Below are positions 54,766 through 63,934 of a DNA stretch of 64,000 bases, piece by piece; position 1 is the stretch's first letter, and every line of letters starts with the position of its first letter. Source of the DNA: Rhizobium tibeticum (GTDB lineage: Bacteria; Pseudomonadota; Alphaproteobacteria; Rhizobiales; Rhizobiaceae); the NCBI RefSeq assembly GCF_900110205.1, contig NZ_FOCV01000021.1, forward strand, positions 1-64,000, read 5' to 3'. The translations under genes and the position numbers were made by a program. The notes beneath the pieces were generated by a model that searched no databases, was not told where the DNA came from, and was given only the letters and a program-made list of their open reading frames with translations.

Positions 54766-55389
54766 GTGCACGACGACGATCATCATCACGACCACGATAA
54801 CCGCTACACCGACATGCAGGCGCGGGTGAGGGCGCTTGAGACGGTCCTGACGGAGAAGGGGCTGATCGATCCGGCGGCAATCGATGCGATCGTGGAGACC
54901 TACGAGACGAAAGTCGGCCCGCGCAACGGGGCGCGCGTCGTTGCCAGGGCCTGGAGTGATCCTGAATTTGCCGAGGGGTTGCGGCGTGATGCGACGGCCG
55001 CCATCGCGAGCCTCGGCTATACCGGCCGTCAGGGTGAGCATATGCGCGCGGTCTTCAACACCGCCGATACGCACAATCTCGTCGTCTGCACGCTTTGCTC
55101 CTGTTATCCGTGGTCCGTGCTTGGCCTGCCGCCGGTCTGGTACAAGGCCCCCGCCTATCGCTCGCGTGCGGTGATCGATCCGCGGGGCGTGCTGGCTGAA
55201 TTCGGTGTGATGTTGCCGGAGAATACGAAGATCCGCGTTTGGGATTCGACTGCAGAGCTGCGTTATCTGGTCATTCCCGAGCGACCGGAAGGCACAGAAG
55301 GGTGGAGCGAGGAGCAGCTTGTCGATCTCGTCAGCCGCGACGCGATGATCGGGACGGGTCTCGCGGCTGTGGCGGGAGTTGCGCCATGA
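54766..55389 (+). CDS. nthA: Nitrile hydratase alpha subunit, cobalt type
   Basis: A 207-residue subunit that converts nitriles to amides. The metal-binding claw is VCTLCSC, with Cys108, Cys111 and Cys113; Thr after the first Cys marks the cobalt-containing type. [29 protein letters not shown] is typical of the family. It starts at GTG 54766 with GGAGGAG upstream. The N-terminus [12 protein letters not shown] is rich in His and Asp, suggesting metal binding. It overlaps the beta-subunit ATG by four bases. Confidence 0.94.
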   Translation: MHDDDHHHDHDNRYTDMQARVRALETVLTEKGLIDPAAIDAIVETYETKVGPRNGARVVARAWSDPEFAEGLRRDATAAIASLGYTGRQGEHMRAVFNTADTHNLVVCTLCSCYPWSVLGLPPVWYKAPAYRSRAVIDPRGVLAEFGVMLPENTKIRVWDSTAELRYLVIPERPEGTEGWSEEQLVDLVSRDAMIGTGLAAVAGVAP

Positions 55390-56045
55390 ACGGCCCTCAC
55401 GACCTTGGCGGTCAGATGGGCTTCGGCCCAGTTGCGCCCGAGAAGAACGAGCCGTATTTCCATGCGGAGTGGGAGAAACGGGCACTTGGACTTACGCTTT
55501 CCAGTGGTGCGTTTGGCGCCTGGAATATCGACGAAAGCCGGCATGCCCGCGAAAGCATCCCACCCGCGAATTATCTTGGCGCGAACTACTACGAGATCTG
55601 GATGCGGGCGCTTGAGGTGCTGCTGCAGCGCCATGGCTTCGTGACGGCCGACGAGATCGATGCCGGCCGCAAGCAGACGGACGGAGCGACGCCGAAGCGC
55701 GTCCTCACGGCCGACATGGTCGCGGGCGTGATCGCCAAGGGCGGCCCTTGCGACCGACCAGTGGCGACGCCGCCCCGCTTCTCAGAAGGTGACAGGGTTC
55801 GAACGAGAAATTTCAACCCGACGACACATACGCGGCTGCCGCGCTATGCCCGTTCAAAATCCGGTGTGGTGGAAGCGGTTCAGGGCTCCTTTGACTTTCC
55901 TGACGACAACGCGCACGGGAAAGGCGAGAATCCACAATGGGTCTATACGGTCGTGTTCGGTGGCGGCGAAATCTGGGGCGAAGGCGCCGATCCGACGCTC
56001 AGCGTGTCGATCGATGCCTGGGAGAACTATCTTGAGCCAGTGTGA
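55386..56045 (+). CDS. nthB: Nitrile hydratase beta subunit
   Basis: A 219-residue subunit beginning [33 protein letters not shown], the family start. The C-terminal SH3-like barrel ([35 protein letters not shown]) and [18 protein letters not shown] are clear. It forms the catalytic dimer with the alpha subunit. The 4-base overlaps with the genes on both sides indicate coupled translation. Confidence 0.94.
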   Translation: MNGPHDLGGQMGFGPVAPEKNEPYFHAEWEKRALGLTLSSGAFGAWNIDESRHARESIPPANYLGANYYEIWMRALEVLLQRHGFVTADEIDAGRKQTDGATPKRVLTADMVAGVIAKGGPCDRPVATPPRFSEGDRVRTRNFNPTTHTRLPRYARSKSGVVEAVQGSFDFPDDNAHGKGENPQWVYTVVFGGGEIWGEGADPTLSVSIDAWENYLEPV

Positions 56046-56403
56046 GACACGCTCGCCGCTGGCGCAATCGCCGCAACTGCCCAAATCGTGCGATGGTGAG
56101 CCGGTTTTTCCTGAGCCATGGGCTGCGGAAGCCTTTGCCATGACGGTGCATCTGCACGAGCGAGGCATCTTTACCTGGGGCGAGTGGGCTGAGACCCTAT
56201 CGCGGGAGTTGCACCAGCCCGGCCGCGCCGAGGACGGCGGCGACTACTTCGATTGCTGGGTGGCCGCGCTTTCTGCGATCCTCGTCAAACTCGGCGTCGC
56301 TGATGCCGACATGATCCTCGATCTGCAGAAAAGCTGGCAGCGGGCGGCGGAGGCGACGCCGCATGGCAAGCCGATCGAGCTCGCCAATGATCCGCTGCAC
56401 TGA
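56032..56403 (+). CDS. Nitrile hydratase activator / accessory protein
   Basis: A 123-residue protein resembling the small beta-like accessory protein of cobalt nitrile hydratases, which helps insert cobalt by subunit exchange. The typical core is PWAAEAFAMTVHLHERGIFTWGEWAETLSRELH and DYFDCWVAALSAILVKLGV. Start chosen at TTG 56032: GGGAGAAC lies eight bases ahead and this overlaps the end of nthB, as expected for a coupled operon. No ATG suits better. Confidence 0.85.
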   Translation: MSQCETRSPLAQSPQLPKSCDGEPVFPEPWAAEAFAMTVHLHERGIFTWGEWAETLSRELHQPGRAEDGGDYFDCWVAALSAILVKLGVADADMILDLQKSWQRAAEATPHGKPIELANDPLH

Positions 56404-56406
56404 CGA

Positions 56407-57189
56407 TCAGGACGGAAACTGCCTGTAGCATTCCTCCGCGACCTTTCTCAGTACATCGCGCGAGACCTCGCCGGTCACGGCATAGCCGAGTTCACCATCG
56501 ATCCAATAAAAGGTTTCGACCTTGCCGGATGAGGCAAAGCGGAAACTGGTCGATCTGTTATCCGCGTTGCGCCCGACGAGTACCGTCAGGCGTTCGCCTG
56601 CCTGATCCTCGTACATGAACATCGCACCCGGCCTGCCGTCGACGGGCAAAAGGCGACCGCCGACCAGCTTGAAGCCGAGTTCCTGCAGGTTCGGAACCTT
56701 GAGATCCTGAACGGCTAGCCGCTTGCCGAGCCAGGTAGCGAGGTGAGCCTCCTCATTGGCAAAGACCTCGACGGGATGACGGACTTCACCGGCGTAAACC
56801 AGGAAGGCGTTGCGGGCTTCATTGGGAAGCGTTTCGAGTTCCGTCAGTTGCAGATCCGGCTTTTCAAACAGCGCCGGGCCGTAGTGGCCGCTCAGAGCCC
56901 CAAGCCCAAAAATGCCGGCGATTGCGGCTGTCATGGCCAATCGTTTCGGCCAGCTTGCGCGCCCACTACGGCCCGTGACAAGCTCAACGTCCGTATCCCT
57001 GGACATTTCGTAGCCTGCAAAAAGCGATCGGATCTCGCCATTTTGTACCGTCCATTCCGCCACTCTGGCGGCATCATCCGGATTGTCGCTGAGCCACGCC
57101 TCGATGCGCGCCCGTGCTTGTTCGGGAAGCTGCCCGTCGGCATAGGCATGCAGATCCGCTTCGGTCACGGTCTGGTTGATCTCATTCAT
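56407..57189 (-). CDS. Anti-sigma factor, transmembrane
   Basis: A 260-residue protein with an N-terminal cytoplasmic anti-sigma domain (DLHAYADGQLPEQARARIEAWL, the helix typical of the RsiW/ChrR-like group), one membrane segment (about 85-105, AMTAAIAGIFGLGALSGHYG) and a periplasmic sensor part of about 150 residues. No HxxxCxxC zinc motif is visible, so signalling probably uses the periplasmic domain rather than zinc. It overlaps the sigma gene by four bases, the usual sigma/anti-sigma pairing. Confidence 0.85.
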   Translation of the reverse strand: MNEINQTVTEADLHAYADGQLPEQARARIEAWLSDNPDDAARVAEWTVQNGEIRSLFAGYEMSRDTDVELVTGRSGRASWPKRLAMTAAIAGIFGLGALSGHYGPALFEKPDLQLTELETLPNEARNAFLVYAGEVRHPVEVFANEEAHLATWLGKRLAVQDLKVPNLQELGFKLVGGRLLPVDGRPGAMFMYEDQAGERLTVLVGRNADNRSTSFRFASSGKVETFYWIDGELGYAVTGEVSRDVLRKVAEECYRQFPS

Positions 57190-57701
57190 TTCGGTCTCCG
57201 AAGCGTAATGACATTGTCAGCCTTCATGCGCTCTCCTATCCGTTGGCGTGCGCGCGACAGACGCGACATAACGGTGCCGATCGGGATATCGAGCGCGGTT
57301 GCAACCTCCTGATAGGTATAGCCTTCGATGACGACCAGCATCAGCACCGAGCGGTTCTCCTCGGAAAGACTGTTCACGGCGTCCTCCAGCCGCGAACGTT
57401 CCAACGGATCGGGGGTTGGATCCACCGACACGATGTCCTCGGCGCTGTCGAGTTCCACGAATGGCGCACGACCGGTCTGGCGGCGACTGTTGCGATAGAG
57501 GTTCGTCATGATGGTGAGCACCCAGCCGCGCAGGTTCAACCCCCGCCACTGCCCGCGGCGGGCGAGCACCTTCTCGACGCAGTCCTGCAGCAAGTCCTCG
57601 CCGTCCGCATCGGAGCGCGTGAGGCTCCGCGAATAACGCCTCAGCGAGGGAAGGAGGGCCAGGATCTGGCCCTCGAACGCATCGTGACCTGGTGTCTTCA
57701 A
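57186..57701 (-). CDS. ECF-type RNA polymerase sigma factor
   Basis: A sigma-70-family protein of about 171 residues with region 2 (DGEDLLQDCVEKVLARRGQWRGLNLRGWVLTIMTNLYRN) and region 4 (LVVIEGYTYQEVATALDIPIGTVMSRLSRARQRIGERM) and no region 1.1 or 3. Start taken at TTG 57701 (MKTPGHDAFEG) because the longer GTG at 57752 would overlap the upstream lipoprotein gene; neither has a good ribosome binding site. It is held by the anti-sigma protein encoded next and probably reads an envelope or oxidative signal. Confidence 0.9.
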   Translation of the reverse strand: MKTPGHDAFEGQILALLPSLRRYSRSLTRSDADGEDLLQDCVEKVLARRGQWRGLNLRGWVLTIMTNLYRNSRRQTGRAPFVELDSAEDIVSVDPTPDPLERSRLEDAVNSLSEENRSVLMLVVIEGYTYQEVATALDIPIGTVMSRLSRARQRIGERMKADNVITLRRPK

Positions 57702-57711
57702 GTCGGTTCGC

Positions 57712-58092
57712 TCACGGCTTGACGAGATCCCAGTTGCCGCCGACGCCGTCACCGGTGATATCGCCCATCTTCTTGTCTTTCACCCAGAAATAGAGCGGCA
57801 TGCCGTCCTTGGCCCACTGCTTGCTGCCGTCTTTTCGTTCGACAATCGAGTATGCACCCTCTGGCTTCGCACCGCTAGCGGCCATCAGCGGCGGCCAGTT
57901 CTTGGCGCACTCGTCGTAGCAATTGGAAACGCCCATCTTGTCCTTCTTGAACGTGTAGAGAGTCATGCCGTTTTCGCCGGCAAGAACCTCGCCCTTGGTG
58001 GACTTTACGGCCTTGACGGGCGGGGCCGCAAATGCGGACGTTGTGGCGGCGGATGCAATGGCAATTGCGATCAGCATTGTTGCGGATTTCAT
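57712..58092 (-). CDS. Secreted COG4315-type protein with a copper/heme-like YxFxxD repeat
   Basis: A 126-residue exported protein with a Sec signal peptide (about 1-23, cleaved near AFAAPP). Its repeats match PF03640-type secreted lipoproteins: LYTFKKDKMGVSNCYDECAKNWPPL and LYFWVKDKKMGDITGDGVGGNWDLV. Cys residues lie in SNCYDECAK. The function of the family is unclear; stress-linked expression is common. It lies ten bases upstream of the sigma gene, so the three form one operon. Start ATG 58092 begins the signal sequence. Confidence 0.85.
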   Translation of the reverse strand: MKSATMLIAIAIASAATTSAFAAPPVKAVKSTKGEVLAGENGMTLYTFKKDKMGVSNCYDECAKNWPPLMAASGAKPEGAYSIVERKDGSKQWAKDGMPLYFWVKDKKMGDITGDGVGGNWDLVKP

Positions 58093-58239
58093 GGGCTCAC
58101 TCCTCACGCGTTGGGCACGCTTGATTGCGTTGCCAGACATGAGACACGACAGGCGCCGGTTTTATTCCCATGCGATCCTCAATGCGCTCGGATTTTCAGG
58201 GTTGCCTATCCCCGGCGAATCCTGCCAAGTCGATCCACG

Positions 58240-59367
58240 ATGCAATTTGCTCCGCAACAAGATGAAGCCCTGAAGGCCGTTTCTAGATGGCTGAAGGAAG
58301 GGCGGTCGCCGCTTTTCCGCCTGTTTGGCTATGCCGGCACGGGCAAGACCACACTTGCGCGCCACTTCGCGGAGCACGTCGATGGTGAAGTGCTGTTTGC
58401 CGCGTTTACAGGCAAGGCGGCGCAGGTGCTGCGGTCGCGGGGTGCCAGCAATGCGAAGACGATCCACTCGCTGATCTATCGTCCGCGCGGCGAGGAAGCC
58501 GTCGAGGACGAGGAGACGGGCAAGACCTCCATCGCTCCGATGTTTTCCATCAACCGGCAGAGTCCGGTGGCCAAGGCCGCCCTCATCGTGGTCGACGAAT
58601 GTTCGATGGTGGATGAGGCGCTCGGCCGGGACCTGATGAGCTTCGGCACCCCGATCCTGGTGCTCGGTGACCCGGGGCAGTTGCCTCCCGTTTCCGGCGG
58701 CGGGTTCTTCACAAATCAGGAGCCGGACTATCTGTTGACGGATATTCACCGCCAGGCTCGCGACAATCCGATCATCCAGCTCGCGATGCAGGTGCGTGAG
58801 GGCAACGAAGTTAGTTACGGCGACTATGGCACCGCGCAGGTCATCTCAAAAGGCGAAGTGAACCAGTCGCTGGTGCTTGATGCCGATCAGGTGCTCGTCG
58901 GTACCAACAGAACGCGACGTCGGTACAATCAGCGCCTTCGCGCGTTGAAGGGCTTTAATACCGAATACCCGCAAACGGGCGACAAGCTGGTCTGTCTGCG
59001 CAACGATCCGGCAAAGGGCTTGCTCAACGGCTCGCTCTGGCAGGTGATGACGTCGTCCAAGGAGACGACGAAGCCCGGCATCAACCTGTTGATCCGGCCT
59101 GAAGACGACGACATGGATCGCGGCGCGGCGAAGGTCAAACTGCTGAAGCAGGCTTTCGAGGACGTCGAGGGTGAAATCCCTTGGAACACGCGCAAGCGAT
59201 ATGACGAATTCGATTATGGATATGCGCTGACGGTTCACAAAGCGCAGGGCTCGCAGTGGAACAACGTCGTGCTGTTCGATGAAAGCTGGGCGTTCCGCGA
59301 CACGCGCGAGCGGTGGCTCTACACGGCAATCACGCGCGCAGCGGAGACGCTGACGATCGTGCGTTAA
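58240..59367 (+). CDS. RecD-like ATP-dependent DNA helicase (UvrD C-terminal fold)
   Basis: A 375-residue superfamily 1B helicase-like protein. The N-terminal P-loop LFRLFGYAGTGKTTLARHFAE, motif AFTGKAAQVLRSRGASNAKTIHSLIY, Walker B LIVVDECSMVD and VLGDPGQLPPV, and the terminal KAQGSQWNNVVLFDES and LYTAITRAAETLTIV are RecD2/Pif1-like. Many alphaproteobacteria have such short stand-alone helicases. ATG 58240 begins the fold; a longer frame upstream is featureless. Its precise DNA repair role is unknown. Confidence 0.88.
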   Translation: MQFAPQQDEALKAVSRWLKEGRSPLFRLFGYAGTGKTTLARHFAEHVDGEVLFAAFTGKAAQVLRSRGASNAKTIHSLIYRPRGEEAVEDEETGKTSIAPMFSINRQSPVAKAALIVVDECSMVDEALGRDLMSFGTPILVLGDPGQLPPVSGGGFFTNQEPDYLLTDIHRQARDNPIIQLAMQVREGNEVSYGDYGTAQVISKGEVNQSLVLDADQVLVGTNRTRRRYNQRLRALKGFNTEYPQTGDKLVCLRNDPAKGLLNGSLWQVMTSSKETTKPGINLLIRPEDDDMDRGAAKVKLLKQAFEDVEGEIPWNTRKRYDEFDYGYALTVHKAQGSQWNNVVLFDESWAFRDTRERWLYTAITRAAETLTIVR

Positions 59368-59383
59368 GGCTTGCCGGCTGCCG

Positions 59384-60070
59384 TCAGACCTGGACGACAC
59401 CCAGCATGACGGCCTGGGCAATGGCCTGAAAGCGGTTGTTGGCTCGGAATTTCACGATGATGCCGGATTCGAGATTTTGAGCATCGTCATTTGGAAGGTC
59501 GAGGGTGCGTGCAATGCGCTGCGTGGAAAGCCCTGCAGCCATCAATGCCAGACACCGCAACTCCTGATCCGTGAGTGGCGATGCGCCTTGATTGTCGTTG
59601 AGCGGTTGATCGTCGGTTGCTTCGTTGTCGAGCAGCTCGTTCACCTGCTGCATCTGCCGATGCAATGTGGACATTTCCGCGCTGAGTTCGCGTTTGCGGG
59701 TCACCAGCGCGTCGCGAAACAAAGTCTCGGCAGCTTCCTGCGAGTCGGCCTCGATGAGGTCGTTCATCAGGTCCTGGATCACAGCTACCGCCATACCCGC
59801 CTCGCGGCAGGCGTTGATGAGGGCCATGCGCATGACGTCGCCCGGCTCATAGACGCGCATCAGACCGATTCGGCTGGCAGAAATCAGTCCCTTCTCCTCA
59901 TAGAAGTGCAGGGTACGATGCGTAACGCCGAAGGCATTGGCCATATCGGCGATCGGGACTCGTCCGCGGGGCAAATCGGCAGGGAGGGCCGCTGAAGGGA
60001 GGAAACGGTGCCGCGGTCGCGTTTGTGTCGCTAGGTCTGACGTGAACCCCTGCTTGTAACCTTCTGCCAT
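59384..60070 (-). CDS. Hybrid transcriptional regulator: MerR domain fused to LuxR-type HTH
   Basis: A 228-residue protein. The N-terminal MerR DNA-binding domain spans about 38-105 (IADMANAFGVTHRTLHFYEEKGLISASRIGLMRVYEPGDV). A helical dimerisation segment (about 106-150, Glu/Arg/Gln-rich) follows. The C-terminal 63 residues (about 166-228) follow the LuxR/GerE helix-turn-helix pattern: LTDQELRCLALMAAGLSTQRIARTLDL, then VKFRANNRFQAIAQAVMLG. MerR and LuxR output domains in one chain is an unusual layout. No cysteine metal site is present. Start ATG 60070 follows GGGAGGG. Confidence 0.8.
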   Translation of the reverse strand: MAEGYKQGFTSDLATQTRPRHRFLPSAALPADLPRGRVPIADMANAFGVTHRTLHFYEEKGLISASRIGLMRVYEPGDVMRMALINACREAGMAVAVIQDLMNDLIEADSQEAAETLFRDALVTRKRELSAEMSTLHRQMQQVNELLDNEATDDQPLNDNQGASPLTDQELRCLALMAAGLSTQRIARTLDLPNDDAQNLESGIIVKFRANNRFQAIAQAVMLGVVQV

Positions 60071-60484
60071 GGTGTCCCTCCCATTGTGCTCATTGTGCGT
60101 CTGCAAATTGCAAAAGGGTGCGGCTGAGTGGGGTTCCCTCTTATCGTTTCTGTTTAGGCATCGAAGCAACTGGCGGTGTTCTCTTCGATATCGAGAGCCT
60201 ACGTTACTCGTGATTGACGTATTTTGTTAGTATCAAAATTAGTGACCTTTAATTTGCAGGGAAAAGTTGCCCTTGTGATGACGATTCTCGTGAGAAATCA
60301 GCGTTGGAGAAACGCTTGATCGTTTAAAGCGCGAAGACCGAACCAGATGTACTTTCAGCGTCGCACTGATGGGTGAAACATTCGCGTCATCACAGATTCA
60401 CATGCATTCATGTACGAATCTCGTTGGTCCGTGCCGGTTCATTGGCTTAGAAACGATCATCCTTCGCTTCATTGGAATCCTGCC
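60071..60484. other. Divergent intergenic region between the hybrid regulator and pdxJ
   Basis: About 410 bases. The part around 60190-60290 is AT-rich and contains TTGACG followed 17 bases later by a weak AATTAG; a pdxJ or regulator promoter is likely but not proved. Two short plus-strand frames in the last 120 bases lack support. Confidence 0.35.
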
Positions 60485-61237
60485 ATGCCGACCACGCTTT
60501 CCGTCAATCTCAATGCCGTCGCGATGCTGCGCAACCGCCGTGACCTGCCGTGGCCGAGTCTCGAGGGGCTGGGGCGGATCGCGCTAAAATCTGGCGCGAG
60601 CGGATTGACCGTGCATCCGCGGCCCGACCAGCGGCACATTCGCTTCTCCGACCTGCCCATCATCCGCAACCTGATCGATGATGAATTTCCGGATGCCGAG
60701 TTCAATATCGAAGGCTATCCGACCGATGAGTTTCTTGAACTCTGCGCCGGTGCAGCACCCGAGCAGGTAACACTGGTTCCGGACGATCCTTCGCAGGCAA
60801 CCTCTGATCATGGCTGGGATTTCCGCAAACACCGGGACTTTCTGGTAGAGGTGATTGCGCGGCTGAAGAAGACGGGCACGCGCGTATCGCTGTTCGCCGA
60901 TGGCGACGGGGACGCCGAGGCCGTCGCGATCGCCAAGGCGGTCGGCGCTGACCGGATCGAACTCTATACGGGTCCTTATGGTGGGTGCTTCGATTCGCCC
61001 GAACGGGCAGGGCCGATCCTTGAGGCGCTCGGCAAGACAGCGGATGCGGCGCTGGCGATCGGCCTGGGCGTCAATGCGGGGCACGATCTGACGGTGGCGA
61101 ACTTGCCGCCGCTCGTAAAGCGCATTCCGAATCTCGCCGAGGTATCCATCGGGCATGGGCTGACAGCGGATGCGCTTGAATTCGGCATGGCCGAAACGGT
61201 CCGGCGGTTCTGCCGGGCGTGCGGCCAGAAGATCTAA
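60485..61237 (+). CDS. pdxJ: Pyridoxine 5'-phosphate synthase
   Basis: A 250-residue TIM-barrel enzyme that makes pyridoxine 5'-phosphate from deoxyxylulose 5-phosphate and 3-amino-2-oxopropyl phosphate. Family marks are [15 protein letters not shown], the [14 protein letters not shown] region, [15 protein letters not shown] and ELYTGPYGG, with [14 protein letters not shown] near the end. Start at ATG 60485 begins the family sequence; 25 upstream codons are open but atypical. It is followed by a hairpin terminator. Confidence 0.95.
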   Translation: MPTTLSVNLNAVAMLRNRRDLPWPSLEGLGRIALKSGASGLTVHPRPDQRHIRFSDLPIIRNLIDDEFPDAEFNIEGYPTDEFLELCAGAAPEQVTLVPDDPSQATSDHGWDFRKHRDFLVEVIARLKKTGTRVSLFADGDGDAEAVAIAKAVGADRIELYTGPYGGCFDSPERAGPILEALGKTADAALAIGLGVNAGHDLTVANLPPLVKRIPNLAEVSIGHGLTADALEFGMAETVRRFCRACGQKI

Positions 61238-61253
61238 GGCCGCAAATAGGCGA

Positions 61254-61287
61254 AAGCCCGCGCCGGTGGGGGGTGCGAAGCGGGCTT
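61254..61287. terminator. Hairpin downstream of pdxJ
   Basis: AAGCCCGC (61254-61261) pairs with GCGGGCTT (61280-61287) across an 18-base G-rich loop, between the convergent pdxJ and NmrA-family genes. It has only a short T-rich tail, so efficiency is unclear. Confidence 0.5.
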
Positions 61288-61298
61288 CCTTGAACCGC

Positions 61299-62186
61299 TC
61301 AAGCGATGAGGGCGGCCTTGTGCGCGACGACGAAGTCCTTAAGCGTTTCAGGCTTCTTGCCGGTCAGCTTCTCATAATCGGCTGTCACCTGATCAAAGTT
61401 GCCTGCGCGGATGTTGGCGTCGGCTGAGACCAGCATGTCTGCGACGAAATCGGGCAGACCTGCGCCGCGCATGCCCTGGCCAAGCTGCTCATCGGTGACT
61501 TTGATGGCCTTCAGCGGCTTTCCGACGGCATCAGCGATCGTTGCGGCGATCTGGTCAGCTGTCAGGGATTCAGCGCCGGTCAGTGTATAGGTTGCGCTTT
61601 CGTTTGTGCTTGAGGCAAGAGCTGCCGCGATCGCCCGCGCGCAGTCTTCGCGGGAGATGTTGGGAACCCTGCCTTCGCCACAACCCGTGTACCAGCGTCC
61701 GGACTGGAGATTATGCGGCATGCCGTGGAGATAATTGTCCATGTACCAGGCATTGCGAATGATCGTGTAGGGAATGCCCGTTGCCTTGATGGCATTCTCG
61801 GTGCCGAGGTGGTCCGGCGCGAAGGTCACCAGGGATTTGTCCGGCGAGGGCATCGACGTGTAGGCGATATGGGTCACGCCCACTTTGGCCGCTGCATCCA
61901 CCGCTGCCTTATGCTGCTTGAGCCTCTGACCGGGGACGGCAAGCGCGTCGGTGCTGATGATCAGCAGCCGATCGACGCCCTTGAAGGCAGCTTCGAGCGA
62001 GGCGGCGTCGTCGAAATCGGCCTTGCGGGCGATGACGCCCTTGGCGACAAGGTCTGCGAGCTTGGCGGGATCGCGCGTGGCGGCGATGATGTTTGACGCC
62101 GGAACTTTTTCGGTCTCGAGCAGATGATGGATGACCTTCTGGCCGAGTTGGCCGGCGGCGCCGGTGATGAGAATGGTCTCGCTCAT
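61299..62186 (-). CDS. NmrA-family NAD(P)-binding protein (QorB-like)
   Basis: A 295-residue Rossmann-fold protein. The GAAGQLGQ nucleotide loop follows ILIT at the N-terminus, with the AATRDP recognition strand and ADFDDAASLEAAFKGVDRLLIIS after it. IRNAWYMDNYL and ISREDCARAIAAAL match the QorB/NmrA group, which reduces quinones or senses redox. It is divergent from an HxlR regulator across a 116-base gap, a frequent pairing in which the regulator responds to electrophiles. Confidence 0.88.
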   Translation of the reverse strand: MSETILITGAAGQLGQKVIHHLLETEKVPASNIIAATRDPAKLADLVAKGVIARKADFDDAASLEAAFKGVDRLLIISTDALAVPGQRLKQHKAAVDAAAKVGVTHIAYTSMPSPDKSLVTFAPDHLGTENAIKATGIPYTIIRNAWYMDNYLHGMPHNLQSGRWYTGCGEGRVPNISREDCARAIAAALASSTNESATYTLTGAESLTADQIAATIADAVGKPLKAIKVTDEQLGQGMRGAGLPDFVADMLVSADANIRAGNFDQVTADYEKLTGKKPETLKDFVVAHKAALIA

Positions 62187-62302
62187 GTCTTTCCTCTAGG
62201 TTCGTTGCAGTCTCAAAAAGAGAGTAGCTCTAGATTAGGAATTGACTGGGGTCTGTAAAGAGGGCAGTTTTTTCGCTCTACCTTACCAAAAGGGAACCAA
62301 GG

Positions 62303-62719
62303 ATGAGCGGCGCCGTCGTCAACCTGAAGAACAAGGCACCCGGCATTCGTCGTGAAGTCGATCTTAGCAAGCTCGACTTCAGCAATTGCCCGGTCCGGGA
62401 CATGATGCAGCAGATCGGCGGCAAATGGTCGACGCTGATGCTCGAGGCGTTGTCGCAGCGTCCATACCGATTCGGCGAGTTGCGGCGGATGATCCCTGAC
62501 ATCTCGCAGCGCATGCTGACGCAGACGTTAAGAGATCTGCAGCGTGACGGCTATATCGAGCGGGAGGTGTTTCCGACCAAGCCGCCGAGTGTCGAGTATC
62601 GCATGACCGATCTTGGCCGCTCGCTCTACGCCACCCTCGCACTGCTGCTGAACTGGGCGGAAGAAAACCATGATGCGGTTCGCGCCGCCCGGCGCAGCTT
62701 CGACTCAGCCAACGTCTGA
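62303..62719 (+). CDS. HxlR-family transcriptional regulator
   Basis: A 138-residue winged-helix regulator with the HxlR core CPVRDMMQQIGGKWSTLMLEALSQRPYRFGELRRMIPDISQRMLTQTLRDLQRDGYIEREVFPTKPPSVEYRMTDLG, where the Cys is the one commonly used as a redox sensor. It probably represses the divergent NmrA-family gene. Its end overlaps the convergent MFS gene by 15 bases. Confidence 0.93.
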   Translation: MSGAVVNLKNKAPGIRREVDLSKLDFSNCPVRDMMQQIGGKWSTLMLEALSQRPYRFGELRRMIPDISQRMLTQTLRDLQRDGYIEREVFPTKPPSVEYRMTDLGRSLYATLALLLNWAEENHDAVRAARRSFDSANV

Positions 62720-63934
62720 GACTGCCTGCAGATTGCGGCCTTCCGTCAGGAAGAGAAGGAACGCAAAGGCCGGGAACGAGAAGCCGATCCAGGCAGTCAT
62801 CGTCCAACCACCGGTGGCATAAGCCCAGCCGCCCACGGCCGATCCGATTGCTCCGCCGGCAAAGAACGTCGCCATGTAGAGGCCGTTCAGACGGCTGCGA
62901 TGCTCGGCGCTGATCGCGTAGATCGCACGCTGTCCGCAGACAAGATTGGTCGTGACGCCGAAATCGAGCAGGATCGCCGCCGCCGTCAGTAACAGCAGCG
63001 CCGTCGGCGAACCGTCCGTCGCGAAGTGGCTGATGAGAAAGGCCGACATTCCGAGCAGCATCGCCAGCGTTGAGGCAGCCTTGGTCAGGCCGCGGTCGGC
63101 CAGGCGTCCGGCGATCGGCGAAGCGATGGCACCGGCAGCACCCGCCAGCGCGAACAAGGCAATACCGTTCTGCGTTAGCCCGAATTCCGGGCCGGCCAGA
63201 AGCAGGGGCGTGGTGGTCCAGAACAGGCTGAAAGCAGCGAACATGCCGGCCTGATAAAGTGCGCGACGCTGGAGAACCCGCGAATGGAGGGCGAGGTCCG
63301 CCATAGAGGCGAGCAGCTTGCCATAGCTCAGCTTGGTGTGAGGAACACGCACTGGCAGGTTAGCCCTCAGAATGACGACGAGCGCGATCATCAAGGCAGC
63401 GGTGACGAAGTAGACCATGTGCCAGGACGTCGCCTCGGCAAGGAAGCTGGCGAAGGGGCGCGCCAGCATGATGCCACACAGCAGCCCGCTCATGACGTTG
63501 CCGACGACGCGGCCACGGCTTGCGTCCGGCGCCATGTGGGCGGCAAAGGGAACGAGCACCTGGACGGCGACCGAGGCGAGGCCGATGCACAACGAGGCCA
63601 GGAGAAACGTCGGTGGAGTCGACGATAGAGCTGCGCCGACGAGAGCGACGGCAGAGACGGCGATGAGGGTCAGCACAAGTCTGCGGTTCTCCAGCAGGTC
63701 GCCGAGGGGAACGATCAGCAGAAGGCCGAGACCGTAGCCGATCTGCGTCAGGGTGACGATCAGGCCGGTTGCCGCCGGTGTGAAGCCGAGGGAGGCGCTG
63801 ATCGGGCCTGCGAGCGGCTGGCCGTAGTAGAGATTGGCCGCGACGAGCCCGCAGGCGGCAGCGAAAAGAAACGTCATCAACGGCGAGATCGTCTGTGGCG
63901 CGACGGTTTCCCGCGTGGTGGTCGAAAGGGTCAT
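62705..63934 (-). CDS. MFS transporter (drug/arabinose-like efflux group)
   Basis: A 409-residue permease with twelve membrane segments. The MFS loop motif is LGDLLENRRLVL, and repeats such as LVAANLYYGQPLAGPISASLGF and GRLADRGLTKAAS are seen. It belongs to the family often annotated as multidrug or arabinose efflux permeases; the substrate is unknown. The 126 bases upstream, to the window end, probably hold its promoter. Confidence 0.9.
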   Translation of the reverse strand: MTLSTTTRETVAPQTISPLMTFLFAAACGLVAANLYYGQPLAGPISASLGFTPAATGLIVTLTQIGYGLGLLLIVPLGDLLENRRLVLTLIAVSAVALVGAALSSTPPTFLLASLCIGLASVAVQVLVPFAAHMAPDASRGRVVGNVMSGLLCGIMLARPFASFLAEATSWHMVYFVTAALMIALVVILRANLPVRVPHTKLSYGKLLASMADLALHSRVLQRRALYQAGMFAAFSLFWTTTPLLLAGPEFGLTQNGIALFALAGAAGAIASPIAGRLADRGLTKAASTLAMLLGMSAFLISHFATDGSPTALLLLTAAAILLDFGVTTNLVCGQRAIYAISAEHRSRLNGLYMATFFAGGAIGSAVGGWAYATGGWTMTAWIGFSFPAFAFLLFLTEGRNLQAVSDVG

